64,000 nucleotides of DNA from Flexivirga caeni (GCF_003724155.1 NZ_RJJQ01000010.1:62001-126000); one strand, 5' to 3'. Counted from the first letter of the stretch, positions 1 to 12,087 are shown. Notes: generated from the letters alone by a model not told the origin. Made by a program: numbers and translations.

Positions 1-1
1 T

Positions 2-646
2 GGCGCCGGAGTCCAGATCCACCTGGAGAACCTCGCCGCTCACCTGACCGGACTCCCCCGCGGCGACGACGAGCAACGGTGGACCGCCCTGCTGCCGGCA
101 TACGAGTCCCGCGCCGTCGCCCTGAACGGCGCCTCAGCCTTCGGGGAGCCCGACCGGGCCGCCCTGCTGGCCTGCCTGGAACGGCAGCGCGCGGGGGTGC
201 GCGCGATCGTGGCCGGTATGCCGGAGGAGCACTGGCACACGTCGGTGGTCCCGTCGGGCTGGACGCCCGCCGGGCTGGTGGCGCATCTCGGCGGCGCCGA
301 AAGACACTGGACCTGCGGGGTTGTCCTCGACGACGACCCCGGTCACCCCTTCGATGAAGACGGCGACGACGAACCGTACGACCCCGATGCGCCGTTCGTC
401 ATCGACTGGCCGTCCGCCAAGGTCCTCGCCTACTACCGGGACCAGGCCGCGGCGACCGATCGGATGCTGGCACGCACGGCGCTCGACGCGGCGCCGCGCG
501 GCTGGCACGGCGGACCGGGGACCAGCCAGCTGGGCACCGTGCGCGACGTCGTGCTGCACCTCATCGAGGAAACGGCCACGCACTCGGGGCATCTGGAGAT
601 CGCCCGCGAACTCCTCGACGGGAAAACCCGGCTCGCTGGGCGCTGA
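2..646 (+). CDS. DinB/DUF664-type protein, 5' end outside window
   Basis: The frame is open from the first bases and stops at 644-646, so the start lies upstream of the window. The last 150 residues look like the DUF664 branch of the DinB superfamily: a helix, the segment SGWTPAGLVAHLGGAERHW, and a C-terminal histidine-rich helix with HLIEETATHSGH. Family members use such histidines to bind metal and often act as thiol-dependent transferases; the substrate here cannot be read. About 60 residues in front of the usual family start are not recognised and may belong to a fused domain. An internal ATG or GTG near 190-200 is an alternative start. Confidence 0.6.
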   Translation, partial: GAGVQIHLENLAAHLTGLPRGDDEQRWTALLPAYESRAVALNGASAFGEPDRAALLACLERQRAGVRAIVAGMPEEHWHTSVVPSGWTPAGLVAHLGGAERHWTCGVVLDDDPGHPFDEDGDDEPYDPDAPFVIDWPSAKVLAYYRDQAAATDRMLARTALDAAPRGWHGGPGTSQLGTVRDVVLHLIEETATHSGHLEIARELLDGKTRLAGR

Positions 647-659
647 CCGGCGCCGGGTC

Positions 660-1319
660 TCAGATCACGCGGTCCTGGTCACCGCCGAGCAGGAGCTGCG
701 GAATCTGGCTGAACTGCCACGTCGATGCGCCGGCCTTCCTGCGGAAGACCCAGACGACGTCGAAGCGGTCGCCCGGCCACTTCGTGGGCGGCGTGGGCGT
801 GACCGTGCCGAGTGCAACGGCGATCGCGGGCAGGTGCTCGTGTTCCCAGGCCGTCAGCGTGACTCCAGGAGTCCGGCGGAGTGTGGCGGCCAGCTGCGCG
901 ATGTCGTCCGGGTCGATGGCGGAGTCGATGGGCAACCCGGCCTTCCCGGACAGCGGCGTCAGGGTTTCCAGCGGGCGCCTGCTCTGGACCGGCCGCGCCG
1001 CGACAAGGTGCTGCGGGGGCGTGATGCCGCGCTCACCGGAGGTGAACAGCCCGATCAGTGCGCCCGCCCGGGTCCACCCGCGAATCGTCAGCGAGCGCTT
1101 GTCCCGCTCCCCGCTCTCCTGCACCCCGTATGGCGCGCCGCCCTGCGGCTTCTCCGCATGCCGGATCAGGTAGAGGACCTGGGACGAACCCGCTCTGTCG
1201 GCTGAGCTCGCCGCAGCGGACGGGCTCGCCGCAGCAGGCTTGGCCGAGGAGCAGGCGGCGAGCGCGGACGTGCCGAGTGCGACACCGGACAGCCGTAGTG
1301 CGGCGCGACGATCGATCAT
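660..1319 (-). CDS. Histidine-phosphatase-like lipoprotein
   Basis: The protein (219 aa) starts MIDRRAALRLSG, a twin-arginine-like leader, followed by a lipobox LAAC, so it is probably exported and lipid-anchored. After an Ala/Ser-rich linker the core begins with YLIRHAEK, a variant of the RHG motif that carries the phosphorylated histidine in the histidine phosphatase (phosphoglycerate mutase) superfamily. A second histidine occurs in WEHEHLP. The start at 1319 is preferred over two upstream ATGs because GAGGA precedes it. Substrate unknown. It ends just downstream of the DinB gene, on the opposite strand. Confidence 0.7.
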   Translation of the reverse strand: MIDRRAALRLSGVALGTSALAACSSAKPAAASPSAAASSADRAGSSQVLYLIRHAEKPQGGAPYGVQESGERDKRSLTIRGWTRAGALIGLFTSGERGITPPQHLVAARPVQSRRPLETLTPLSGKAGLPIDSAIDPDDIAQLAATLRRTPGVTLTAWEHEHLPAIAVALGTVTPTPPTKWPGDRFDVVWVFRRKAGASTWQFSQIPQLLLGGDQDRVI

Positions 1320-1355
1320 GGAGACGATCCTCGGCATACGACCTGGGACCGGCAT

Positions 1356-2573
1356 TCAGCCGCCGGCAGGCTCGTCGGCCATCCGCCCGGGACGCGCGGC
1401 ACGCAGCGCCGCAATCCCCTGCGGTATGGCGAAACAGCCCAGGACCGTCATCGCGACCGTCCAGGAGCCGGTGCTGTCGTGCAGCGCGCCGATGAGGATC
1501 GGCCCGATCGCGGCGAGTCCGTAGCCGACGGACTGCGCCATACCGGAGACCTGACCGGACTGTGCGGTGGAGTTGCTGCGCAGCACCATGAAGAGCAGGG
1601 CGAGCCCGATGCCGCAGCCCGGACCGACCATCACCAGCCCGGCCCAGAGCACCGCCGGCCCGTGACCGGCGAGCAGGCCGACGAAGCCGAGCACGCTGAT
1701 GACCAGTGATCCAAGCGTGATGGCGCGTTGATCGGCGCTCCGGCCGGCGAGGATGGGCGCGCACAGCGAACAGCACAGGCCGACGACCTGGCCGACCGCA
1801 AGCACCGCTCCGGCGGAGCCGGCCGACATACCGCGCTCGTCCATCAGGAACTTCGGCAGCCAGGCGCCGAAGGTGTAGAAGATCAGCGACTGGCTGCCCA
1901 TGTAGATGGTGATCGCCCAGGCGGTGCGATCCCGCCACAGGGCACCTGACGGCTTCGCGGGGTCGATGCGGTGCTCGCGCCGCAGTTGCGGCAGCCACTG
2001 CGCCATCGCCACCAGGACCAGCAGACCCCACGCCGCGAGGGTCAGCCGCCAGTTCCCGCCGAGTGCGTCGTCGATGGGCACGGTGAGTCCGGCCGCGACC
2101 GCCGCGCCGCCGGACAGCATCATCGAGTAAAGCCCGGTCATCAGCCCCGACCGGTGCGCGAAGTCCCGCTTGATCAGTGCGGGCAGGACCACATTGCAGA
2201 TCCCGATGCCGACGCCGATCAGCGCCGAGCCGAGGAAGAGCGCCGCCGCGGACGGGATCAGCCGCAGCGCAATCCCGGCCACCAGCACCACGAGCGAGCC
2301 GAAGATGGTGCGCTCGATCCCGAAGCGGTGCGCGAGCCGCGGCGCGACCGGAGCGCTGAGGCCGAAGAAGAGGACCGGCAGTGTGGTCAGCAGCCCAGCG
2401 GCGAAGCTGCTGAACCCGAAGCTGGCGGTGATCGAGTCGATGACCGGCGACACCGACACGACGGCCGGGCGCAGGTTCGCGGCAACCAACAGGACGCCCA
2501 CCACCGCGACCAGCGCGGTGCTGCCGCGGGTCCGGGAGGGGCTCGCCGCACCCGACTCCTCCCGCGCTCCCAC
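1356..2573 (-). CDS. MFS transporter, CynX/NimT-like
   Basis: This 405-residue integral membrane protein has about twelve hydrophobic segments. The early motif ANLRPAVVSVSPV is typical of the CynX/NimT (cyanate/nitroimidazole) branch of the major facilitator superfamily, whose members export small organic compounds. The reading starts at a GTG (2571-2573) with a poor ribosome binding site, so the true start could be slightly internal. It lies 36 bp upstream of the lipoprotein phosphatase gene on the same strand and may be cotranscribed with it. Substrate cannot be inferred. Confidence 0.75.
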   Translation of the reverse strand: MGAREESGAASPSRTRGSTALVAVVGVLLVAANLRPAVVSVSPVIDSITASFGFSSFAAGLLTTLPVLFFGLSAPVAPRLAHRFGIERTIFGSLVVLVAGIALRLIPSAAALFLGSALIGVGIGICNVVLPALIKRDFAHRSGLMTGLYSMMLSGGAAVAAGLTVPIDDALGGNWRLTLAAWGLLVLVAMAQWLPQLRREHRIDPAKPSGALWRDRTAWAITIYMGSQSLIFYTFGAWLPKFLMDERGMSAGSAGAVLAVGQVVGLCCSLCAPILAGRSADQRAITLGSLVISVLGFVGLLAGHGPAVLWAGLVMVGPGCGIGLALLFMVLRSNSTAQSGQVSGMAQSVGYGLAAIGPILIGALHDSTGSWTVAMTVLGCFAIPQGIAALRAARPGRMADEPAGG

Positions 2574-2653
2574 CTACCGAACCTATCCCCGGTCGGCCGT
2601 ATGCCGAGACGCCGGCCCGGATGACGAGAAGGGATCGCACCCGCGCCGACCGA

Positions 2654-2677
2654 ACCCTCGACCGTCGAAAGTTACGT
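2654..2677. repeat. Dispersed copy of the CTCGAC-C-GTCGA intergenic word
   Basis: The short gap between the MFS gene and the PEP synthase gene holds CCCTCGACCGTCGA followed by AAGTTACGT. The same word, including a GTTACGT tail, occurs in the tandem array at 21.4-21.7 kb, so this is one unit of a dispersed intergenic repeat. Confidence 0.6.
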
Positions 2678-2720
2678 ACGCTCCAGGCCGGGTTTCGCAG
2701 CCGCGCCGCCGCACCCAGTC

Positions 2721-5102
<2,382 letters not shown>

Positions 5103-5136
5103 GTCGGAATTCCTTTCGTATGACGTGACTTTCACG

Positions 5137-5991
5137 TCACCGTCGAACGGCGCTCGAAGTGCCTCCGGCGCTCAGCTTGCGCGTCTGCATGATCGTTGCA
5201 GCCATCTCCTCCACCGACATGGCAGCGGAGTTGATATAGGGGATGCGGTGGGCGCGGAACAGCGCTTCGGCCCGGCGCAACTCGTAGGTGCACTGCGCCA
5301 GGGTCGCGTATGGCGAGCCGGGTCGCCGCTCCGAGCGGACCTGGCTGAGGCGCTGCGCGGTCGACAGCAGGCCGTAGCACTTGTCGGCATACGGGGCGAT
5401 CGGGCGGGGCAGCCCGCCACGCTCGAAGTCCTCCTCCACCAACGGGTAGTTGGCGACGCGCAGGCCGTACTGCAGCGCGAGATACATCGTGGTGGGGGTC
5501 TTGCCGCAGCGCGACGGCGCGGTGAGGATCAGGTCGGCGCGTTCCAGCTGGCGCAGGCTCTGCCCGTCGTCGTGCTCGATCGCGAACTCGACGGCTTTCA
5601 TCCGGGCGTCGTACTCCCCGAGGTCCCGCACTCCGTGTGCACTGCTCGCGTTGTGCGCCGCATTGACGTGCAGCACGCGCTCGACCATGTCCAGGTGCGA
5701 GCCGAAAAGGTCGATGAACGCGCACTGCGTGCCGGACAGGATCCCGCGGATCTCCTCGACCGCCACGGTGGAGAACACCAGCGGCGTCACGTCCTGCGTC
5801 TTGGCGGCGTCCATCTGCGCGACGGCGTCGTGCGCCTGCTCGGGCGTCTTGATGAACGGCAGCTTCTCGCGCACGAATCGCACGCTCGGAAACTGCTGGA
5901 GCATCATGTTGCCGAGGGTTTCGGCAGAAATTCCCGTGCCACCGGCCACGAAGAAGACCGGGGTCGCAGGCGTTTCAGCCGGGAGATCCAC
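5137..5991 (-). CDS. ppsR: PEP synthase regulatory kinase/pyrophosphorylase
   Basis: The family (DUF299, bifunctional ADP-dependent kinase and Pi-dependent pyrophosphorylase) switches PEP synthase or PPDK off and on by phosphorylating a threonine near the catalytic histidine. The family P-loop is visible as [15 protein letters not shown] and the start of the mature protein as [17 protein letters not shown]. It sits 34 bp upstream of ppsA on the same strand, which fits enzyme plus regulator in one operon. The GTG at 5991 is chosen; the longer reading from 6114 would overlap the aminotransferase gene. The exact start remains uncertain. Confidence 0.85.
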   Translation of the reverse strand: MDLPAETPATPVFFVAGGTGISAETLGNMMLQQFPSVRFVREKLPFIKTPEQAHDAVAQMDAAKTQDVTPLVFSTVAVEEIRGILSGTQCAFIDLFGSHLDMVERVLHVNAAHNASSAHGVRDLGEYDARMKAVEFAIEHDDGQSLRQLERADLILTAPSRCGKTPTTMYLALQYGLRVANYPLVEEDFERGGLPRPIAPYADKCYGLLSTAQRLSQVRSERRPGSPYATLAQCTYELRRAEALFRAHRIPYINSAAMSVEEMAATIMQTRKLSAGGTSSAVRR

Positions 5992-6061
5992 AGGGCGAAC
6001 TCTGCCATACGCCCGCGGGCCGACGTGACCTGGCTCGCATGCCGGGCGATCGCGGGCGCAT

Positions 6062-7342
6062 TCAGGCGGAGAGCTTCTCGGCGGCGGCGAGCAGCATGCA
6101 GGTCGCGACTGCATCCATCGCGGCCGTGACCTCCTCCAGCACCGGGAACGACGGCGCCAGGCGCAGGTTGGTGTCGTCCGGGTCGTTGCCCTGGGGGTAT
6201 GCCGCGCCGGCCGGCGTCAGCGCGATGCCGGCCTCCTTGGCGAGCTCGACCACTCGCGACGCGGTGCCGGGCAGCACGTCGACGCTCACGAAGTAGCCAC
6301 CGACCGGGTCGGTCCACTTCGCGACGCCGAGACCACCGAGCCGCTCGTTCAGGATGCGCTGCACCTCGGCGAATTTCGGCGCGAGGATCGCGCGGTGCTT
6401 GGCCATGTGCGCCAGCACTCCCTCGGCGTCGCCGAAGAACTCGAGGTGCCGCAACTGGTTGACCTTGTCGGGGCCGATCGAGCCGATGCCGAGGTACTTG
6501 ACGAACCACGCCACCTGCTCCTGCGACGCGGCGAGGAAGGCGACGCCGGCGCCGGCGAAGGTGATCTTCGAGGTGGACGCGAACAGCACCGGGCGATGCG
6601 GGTGCCCGGAGGCCGCCGCGAGCGAGAGGATGTCGGCGCTCTTGGTCTCCTGCGCGGTCAGGTGGTGCACGGCATATGCGTTGTCCCACAGGATCTTGAA
6701 GTCGGGCGCGGCGGTCGACATCGACGCGAGCTTCGCGGCGACCTCCTGGCTGCAGACGTCACCGCTCGGGTTGGCGTAGGTGGGGACCAGCCACATGCCC
6801 TTGATGGTCGGGTCGTCGGCCACCAGCGCGGCGATCGCGTCGGCGTCCGGGCCGTCCTCGCGCATCGGCACGGTCACCGGCTCGAAGCCGAGGGTCTCGG
6901 TGAGCAGGAAGTGCCGGTCGTAGCCGGGCACCGGGCAGATGAACCGGCGCTGCTCGTCCTGGATCCACGGGCGCGCCGAGTCGACGCCGCCGAAGAGCAG
7001 CAGGTAGGTCAGGACGTCCTTCATCATGGTCAGGCTCGAGTTGCCGCCGGCGATGAGCTGGCTGGTCTCCACCCGCAGCACCTCGGCGAAGATCTCCCGC
7101 AGCCCGGTGAGGCCGAGCAGCCCGCCGTAGTTGCGGGTGTCGGTGCCGGCCGCGTCCCGGTAGGTCGTCGGAAGTTCGAGCAGCGCATTGGACAGGTCCA
7201 GCTGCTCGGCGGACGGCTTGCCACGCGTCAGGTCGAGCTTCAGGCCGCTGGCCAACAGCCTGTCGTATGCCGCCTGCTGCTCCTGCCGGAAGGCAGCGAT
7301 CTCGTCGGCGGACAGCTCGTGCAGCGGGCGTGTTGGGGACAC
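6062..7342 (-). CDS. Aspartate aminotransferase, subgroup Ic
   Basis: This PLP-dependent class I aminotransferase belongs to the actinobacterial subgroup (Asp_aminotransf family) that transfers the amino group between aspartate and 2-oxoglutarate. Seen in the protein: YGGLLGLTGLREIF, the cofactor-contacting WDNAYAVHHL, and STSKITFAGAGVAF, in which the Lys binds PLP. The preferred start is the GTG at 7342, because GAGGAG lies nine bases before it; a GTG at 7378 would add 12 residues without a good binding site. About 70 bp separate its stop from the chosen ppsR start. Confidence 0.85.
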   Translation of the reverse strand: MSPTRPLHELSADEIAAFRQEQQAAYDRLLASGLKLDLTRGKPSAEQLDLSNALLELPTTYRDAAGTDTRNYGGLLGLTGLREIFAEVLRVETSQLIAGGNSSLTMMKDVLTYLLLFGGVDSARPWIQDEQRRFICPVPGYDRHFLLTETLGFEPVTVPMREDGPDADAIAALVADDPTIKGMWLVPTYANPSGDVCSQEVAAKLASMSTAAPDFKILWDNAYAVHHLTAQETKSADILSLAAASGHPHRPVLFASTSKITFAGAGVAFLAASQEQVAWFVKYLGIGSIGPDKVNQLRHLEFFGDAEGVLAHMAKHRAILAPKFAEVQRILNERLGGLGVAKWTDPVGGYFVSVDVLPGTASRVVELAKEAGIALTPAGAAYPQGNDPDDTNLRLAPSFPVLEEVTAAMDAVATCMLLAAAEKLSA

Positions 7343-7387
7343 GGGAGCGTTCTCCTCAGGGGTATCCGAAGCGGTCACCCCAGTCTC

Positions 7388-8401
7388 TCAAACCCGCACC
7401 GACCGCCCGGTCCGGGACCGGATGACGGACGCGTCGCCGGAGTGCGCGTCGGTCCTCGGGTCGCACCCGACCCCGAACGGTGCACGCAGCACGCAGCGCG
7501 CGCCTTCCCTCGTCTGCGCGAGCGCCGCCCGCCACTCCCGTCGCCGGGCCATGTCGAGCGCGCTGCGGCCGGCATACACGACCGAGTAGGCGAGCGCCTT
7601 GCGGGTCGTGGCGCGCCGGCGCCGCGGCGGGACGTGCCCGCTGATCAGCCCGATCGCGGTGACCCGTTCGCGGATGTTCTCGCCGCTCGTCATCCGGCGG
7701 GAGGTGTCGGACTCCCCGTGTTTGCGATAGCCCGCCAGGATCTCGTCGACGAAGACGACCGGGCCGCGGGACGCCATCCGCGTCCACAGCTCCCAGTCCG
7801 CCGCGTGCGGCAGGTCGGTGCGGAACGTGCCGAAGGCGTCGTATGCCGCCCGGCGCACCACCATGCCGGGCGCGCGGACCCGGTTGGACACCGCGAACGC
7901 GTCGAAGGCACCCTCCCAGATGCCGGTCCCTTCACGGTAACGGCGCGTTTCGTGCAGCGTCCGGCCCTCGCCGTCGATGTGCCGGGTGCGGCACATCGCG
8001 GTGAGGGCGGGGCTGCCTTCGAGGGCCAGCTCCATCGCGACGTAGAAGCCCGGCAGCACGGTGTCGTCGCCGTGCAGGATGTGCACGATCTCCCCGCGCG
8101 ACACCTCGATGCACCGGTTGAAGGTCGCGACCGCACCCAGGTTGGCCGGGTTGCGCTCATAGCGGACGGTGCCGCGGCCGACCGTCCGCACCACCGATGC
8201 GACGTCGTCGGTCGAGGCGTCGTCGACCACGATGATCTCCGCGTCGTCGCGCCCGCCGAGCTGTTCGACCACCTCGGCAAGGGTCTCGGGCAGGAAGTGC
8301 GCACAGTTGTGCACCGGTACAACGACCGACCACCGCAGCTTCTCCCTGCGTTCACTCCCGCGCTGCACCATGTCGGCATTGCGGCTCAGGTGTCGTCCCA
8401 T
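7388..8401 (-). CDS. GT2 family glycosyltransferase
   Basis: A GT-A fold glycosyltransferase (337 aa). It shows the family opening WSVVVPVHNCAHFLPETL, the nucleotide-binding IIVVDDASTD, and HGDDTVLPG in place of the usual DXD metal site, then ADWELWTRM in the acceptor half. No membrane segments are seen, so it is cytoplasmic or peripheral. It is divergent from glf across an 84 bp gap that must hold both promoters. The start at 8401 gives a normal N-terminus; the longer reading into glf is a shadow. Sugar donor is unknown, although the glf neighbour suggests a galactofuranose-containing glycan. Confidence 0.8.
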   Translation of the reverse strand: MGRHLSRNADMVQRGSERREKLRWSVVVPVHNCAHFLPETLAEVVEQLGGRDDAEIIVVDDASTDDVASVVRTVGRGTVRYERNPANLGAVATFNRCIEVSRGEIVHILHGDDTVLPGFYVAMELALEGSPALTAMCRTRHIDGEGRTLHETRRYREGTGIWEGAFDAFAVSNRVRAPGMVVRRAAYDAFGTFRTDLPHAADWELWTRMASRGPVVFVDEILAGYRKHGESDTSRRMTSGENIRERVTAIGLISGHVPPRRRRATTRKALAYSVVYAGRSALDMARRREWRAALAQTREGARCVLRAPFGVGCDPRTDAHSGDASVIRSRTGRSVRV

Positions 8402-8485
8402 CTCGATCACATTCGCGACATTAAGCGCGCCCGGTAACCGTTTCGGAAGCGCACAGTGAACAGCAGAGTAAAGACAGGAAGAGAT

Positions 8486-9625
8486 ATGCAGATCGGAATC
8501 GCTGGTGCCGGATTCTCCGGCGCGGTGCTCGCCCGCGAACTGGCGGAGGCCGGCCATCAGGTCGTCGTCCACGAGACCCGCGACCACGTCGCGGGCAACT
8601 GCCACACCGAGCGCGACGCCGAGACCGGCATCATGATCCACCGCTACGGACCGCACATCTTCCACACCGGCGACGAGCGGGTATGGCGCTACGTCAATCG
8701 ATTCGGGGTGCTGCAGCCCTACCGGCACAGAGTGATCAGCACCGTCGGCGGGAGCACCTATTCCTTGCCGGTCAATCTGCTGACCATCAACCAGCTCTTC
8801 GGCACCTCACTCACTCCGGCACAGGCTCGCGAATTCATCGGATCGCAATCCGATCAGACCATCGACGAGCCGCAGAATTTCGAGGAACAAGCCCTGAAGA
8901 TGATGGGCCGCAAACTCTACGAAGCATTCTTTTACGGATATACCTGCAAGCAATGGGGACTGGAGCCGACCCAGATCCCCGCATCCGTGCTGCGTCGCCT
9001 TCCATTGCGTTTCAGCTACGAGGATTCTTATTTCGCGCATCCCTATCAGGCGATTCCGCGGGACGGTTACACGGCGCTGGTCGAGCAGATCCTGGACCAT
9101 CCCGGCGTCGAGGTGCGGCTGGGCACGCCATACACCCACGCCGACCACGACCGTTTCGACCACTCGATCTGGACCGGGCCACTGGACGCCTGGTTCGGCC
9201 ACCGCTTCGGACGGCTGGGTTACCGGACGCTCGACTTCGAGGAGATCCGCGCCACCGGCGACTACCAGGGCTGCGCGGTGATGAACTACGGCGACATCGA
9301 CGTGCCCTATACCCGCATCTCGGAGCACAAGCACTTCGCGCCGTGGGAGGAGCACGAGAGCACGGTGTGCTTCCGGGAGTTCTCCCGGCTCGCCGGCGAG
9401 GACGACATCCCCTACTACCCGATCCGGATGGCACAGGACAAGACCCTGCTGCAGCAGTACCTCGACGCTGCCCGGCGGGAGCCACGCGTGACGTTCCTAG
9501 GACGCCTGGGGACCTACCGCTACCTCGACATGGACGTCACCATCGCCGACGCGCTGCACGCCGCCGACGCGCTGACATCGGCGATCAGCGCGGGCCGGCC
9601 ACTTCCGGCGCTACTGCAGGATTGA
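8486..9625 (+). CDS. glf: UDP-galactopyranose mutase
   Basis: The flavoenzyme (379 aa) interconverts UDP-galactopyranose and UDP-galactofuranose, the donor for galactofuranose polymers. Evidence: the FAD-binding start MQIGIAGAGFSGAVLARELA, the family segments RYGPHIFHT and YTCKQWG, and the C-terminal FLGRLGTYRYLDMD. ATG 8486 is preceded by AGGAAGAG. Positions about 8815-9070 have visibly lower G+C than the flanks, which may reflect recombination. Its stop overlaps the 3' end of the convergent glycosyltransferase gene by 41 bp. Confidence 0.95.
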   Translation: MQIGIAGAGFSGAVLARELAEAGHQVVVHETRDHVAGNCHTERDAETGIMIHRYGPHIFHTGDERVWRYVNRFGVLQPYRHRVISTVGGSTYSLPVNLLTINQLFGTSLTPAQAREFIGSQSDQTIDEPQNFEEQALKMMGRKLYEAFFYGYTCKQWGLEPTQIPASVLRRLPLRFSYEDSYFAHPYQAIPRDGYTALVEQILDHPGVEVRLGTPYTHADHDRFDHSIWTGPLDAWFGHRFGRLGYRTLDFEEIRATGDYQGCAVMNYGDIDVPYTRISEHKHFAPWEEHESTVCFREFSRLAGEDDIPYYPIRMAQDKTLLQQYLDAARREPRVTFLGRLGTYRYLDMDVTIADALHAADALTSAISAGRPLPALLQD

Positions 9626-10889
9626 CCGGCGCGGCGGCGGCATCCTGTGCCTCCGCCAGCCGGGCGACCTGCTCCTGCAGGCAGGCGACCTGCTGTTGCA
9701 GCACCGCGAGCCCGAAGAACAGGTCGGCATGGTCGACGCGCGCCTTGCTGCCGCCCAGTCGTGCCACCGTCTGCAACCGCGGATTCGCCTCCAGCCGGTT
9801 CTGGGCGTACTTGCGGGTCATCGACGCTGTCTCGCGCACCCCGGAGTAGCGCAGGTGATGCCAGCCGACGAGCACCTTGTTGTCCGTCGCCGGCCGTCCG
9901 GACAGCACCTTCAGGAAGCCGGCCCGGTTGTCCTTGGCGACAGCCAGGGTCAGCCGGCGGGTCTGCTCCCCCTTGCTGCCCTCCGTCAGCGCCCGCTGGA
10001 CGGTGCCGACGGGGTAGTGCCCGAAGATCGGGCGCACCGTGTCGTAGAGCGCCGGGCGCAACGGCTCCGGGGTGCGCCGGGAGATCCACTCCAGTTGGGA
10101 GATTACCCAGGTCAGCAGCGTGGTCTGGTAGATCTCCAGCACGTTCCGGGCGGCCAGCCAGTCGTGGATGGTGTCGTGGTGCGCGAAGATGCGGAACAGG
10201 CGTTCATCGGCCGTGGACATCGTCTGTCCCGCACGTGCTACCCGGTGATAGGCCAGCACCGTGGGCACCACGGCGATCGAGCGGGCGCTGACGAGGGCGA
10301 ACCAGTGGAACGGGTTGTCCTCGTAGAAGTAGTCGCCGACCGGGAAGCGGATTGCGTTCTGTTCCAGGAGGGTTCGGCGGTAGAGCTTGCGCCAGGGCAC
10401 CGCGATGAAGCGCAGGAACTGCTGCCGAGTCGTCGGGTCGAGGTCGTATGACGCGCGGTCGAGCGCGGCCCAGCGGTGCGCGTCGGCCGGCTCGCTGCGC
10501 TGTCCGGAGGCGTCGTCGACCTCGGCATACTTGCACATGGCGAGTTCGGCACCCTCGGATTCGGCTGCCTGCACGAGGCGTTCGAACATGTCGCGCTCGA
10601 CGAAGTCGTCCCCGTCGACGAAGCCGACCCAGCGCCCCGTGGCGCGCTCCAGCCCCGCGTTGGCCGCAGTCGCGACGCCGCCCGGGCTGTTCTCGCCGAG
10701 CAGCACAGGGACGAATCGTGAGTCACGCGAGGCGAACTCACGGATCTTGTCGGGTGTTCCATCGCTCGACCCGTCGTCGACGACCAGCACTTCAATGTCC
10801 TGAAGCGATTGCGCCGCAACGCTTTCCAGGCACTCCTCGATGTAGGGCTCGATGTTGTAGGACGTGACGATGATGCTTGCGGTGGGCAT
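9585..10889 (-). CDS. GT2 glycosyltransferase with C-terminal coiled coil
   Basis: A 434-residue GT2 enzyme. It has ASIIVTSYNIEPYIEECL at the start, VLVVDDGSSDGTP for nucleotide binding and FVDGDDFVE as the DXD-like site. The catalytic half is followed by a 100-residue tail ending in a Leu/Gln-rich heptad segment (VLQQQVACLQEQVARL) that predicts a coiled coil, perhaps for oligomerisation. ATG 10889 has CCGGAG upstream. Only 13 bp separate it from the GT gene at 10903, so the two are likely one operon. Polymerisation of a teichoic-acid or capsule-like glycan is a reasonable guess, not shown. Confidence 0.8.
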   Translation of the reverse strand: MPTASIIVTSYNIEPYIEECLESVAAQSLQDIEVLVVDDGSSDGTPDKIREFASRDSRFVPVLLGENSPGGVATAANAGLERATGRWVGFVDGDDFVERDMFERLVQAAESEGAELAMCKYAEVDDASGQRSEPADAHRWAALDRASYDLDPTTRQQFLRFIAVPWRKLYRRTLLEQNAIRFPVGDYFYEDNPFHWFALVSARSIAVVPTVLAYHRVARAGQTMSTADERLFRIFAHHDTIHDWLAARNVLEIYQTTLLTWVISQLEWISRRTPEPLRPALYDTVRPIFGHYPVGTVQRALTEGSKGEQTRRLTLAVAKDNRAGFLKVLSGRPATDNKVLVGWHHLRYSGVRETASMTRKYAQNRLEANPRLQTVARLGGSKARVDHADLFFGLAVLQQQVACLQEQVARLAEAQDAAAAPVNPAVAPEVAGPR

Positions 10890-10902
10890 GAAGGATCTCC
10901 GG

Positions 10903-11877
10903 TCAGGCGAGCGAGCGGCGGACGATGCGGTCGGCGAGGGACGGGTCGCGTCGCTCCCGGATCCGCAGGTAGTCGGCCAGGTTGATCCGCAGCAGGTGCT
11001 GTTGCAGGCGCTGGCGTCCTTCGTCGGCGACCTCGGGCGCGAGCCGGTCCAGCGCCCACCCCGAGGAGCGCAGCACGAAGTCCCAGTAGTGGTGCGAGTA
11101 TCGGTTGCGCAGTTCGGCACGGGCCTGCAGCACGTCATACGTCTCGTCGAGCGCGTCGAAGAGCGCCAGCCGCTCCCGGCCCATCCGATGTGAGAGGTTG
11201 CCGCCGCCGTCGCCGACGATGTGGGTGCACACGGCCTCGTCGAGCAGCAGGATCGTGCGTCCGTCGAGCAGGGTCATCCAGTGCCCGAGGATGTCGTTGT
11301 GCACCTGAGTTTCGCTGAACCGCAGGCCCGTTCGACGGAAGCGGGCAGTGCGCAGCACCTTGTTCCACGGGTAGTTGGAGAAGCCGAGCAACCGGGGCAC
11401 CTCGGAAAGCCGCACCAGACGGCGGCCCGCACCGGCGAGGTAGCGCTCCCAGACGACCTCGTCGAACGAGTTCATCCCGGTGTAGTCGGTGGTCCAGCCG
11501 CGCCGGTAGGTGTAGGGCATCATCGCGACATCGGCATCCGCGCCGTCGAGTCCGTCGATGGCGTGTGCCAGCGCCGTCGGGTGCAGTTCGTCGTCGGCGT
11601 CGAAGAAGATCGTGTAGCGGCCGGTGGCCCGCCCGAAGCCGACGTTGCGCGCGTGACCGGCGCCGTGGTTGCCGGCCAGCCGGACGAGATCGATCTCGCG
11701 GCCGAGCGCCTCCACCACGGGGACGGAGTCGTCGGTCGAACCGTCGTCGACGACGATCACCTCCGTCCGATAGCCGGGGACGTCGAGGAAAGACGTGAGC
11801 ACCGCACCGACGGTCGCTGCCGCATTGCACATCGGGATGATCACGGACAGGTCGGGCGGCTGAGCAACGGAGGTCAC
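10903..11877 (-). CDS. GT2 family glycosyltransferase
   Basis: A GT2 enzyme with LSVIIPMCNAAATVGAVL, VIVVDDGSTDDS and IFFDADDELHP (DXD-like). The C-terminal half resembles that of the downstream gene, so the two may be paralogues acting in sequence. The start is ambiguous: GTG 11877 gives a short normal leader (MTSVAQPPDLS), while GTG 11922 adds 15 residues without a visible ribosome binding site. It is divergent from the methyltransferase gene at 12088. Confidence 0.75.
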   Translation of the reverse strand: MTSVAQPPDLSVIIPMCNAAATVGAVLTSFLDVPGYRTEVIVVDDGSTDDSVPVVEALGREIDLVRLAGNHGAGHARNVGFGRATGRYTIFFDADDELHPTALAHAIDGLDGADADVAMMPYTYRRGWTTDYTGMNSFDEVVWERYLAGAGRRLVRLSEVPRLLGFSNYPWNKVLRTARFRRTGLRFSETQVHNDILGHWMTLLDGRTILLLDEAVCTHIVGDGGGNLSHRMGRERLALFDALDETYDVLQARAELRNRYSHHYWDFVLRSSGWALDRLAPEVADEGRQRLQQHLLRINLADYLRIRERRDPSLADRIVRRSLA

Positions 11878-12027
11878 GTGAAGCTGACTGCTTTCGTTTC
11901 GGAGTGGCGGCTGGGCACACACTGAACGCCGGCGACGTTACCTCACGAGACGCGCCCCGATTACCGTCACAACGGTCGTGCGCGAGGTTGTCGCCGGTCC
12001 GTCATCGACTGTCCACCTCACGTTTGT

Positions 12028-12051
12028 CCCCAGGGGCTAATTTCCCTGGGG
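12028..12051. promoter_or_regulatory. Inverted repeat in methyltransferase leader
   Basis: CCCCAGGG, 8 bp spacer, CCCTGGGG forms a perfect 8 bp stem ending 36 bp before the methyltransferase start. A second imperfect stem (GGCCTTTCC with GGAAGGCC, about 12056-12080) follows directly, next to the GGAGG binding site. It could be an operator or a translation-affecting 5' UTR structure. Confidence 0.4.
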
Positions 12052-12087
12052 TTCAGGCCTTTCCGTGGCCTGGGAAGGCCGGAGGCG

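Noticed and set aside
5991-6114. A longer ppsR starting at 6114
   Set aside because: The extra residues are Pro/Arg/Cys-rich, unlike the family, and overlap the aminotransferase gene.
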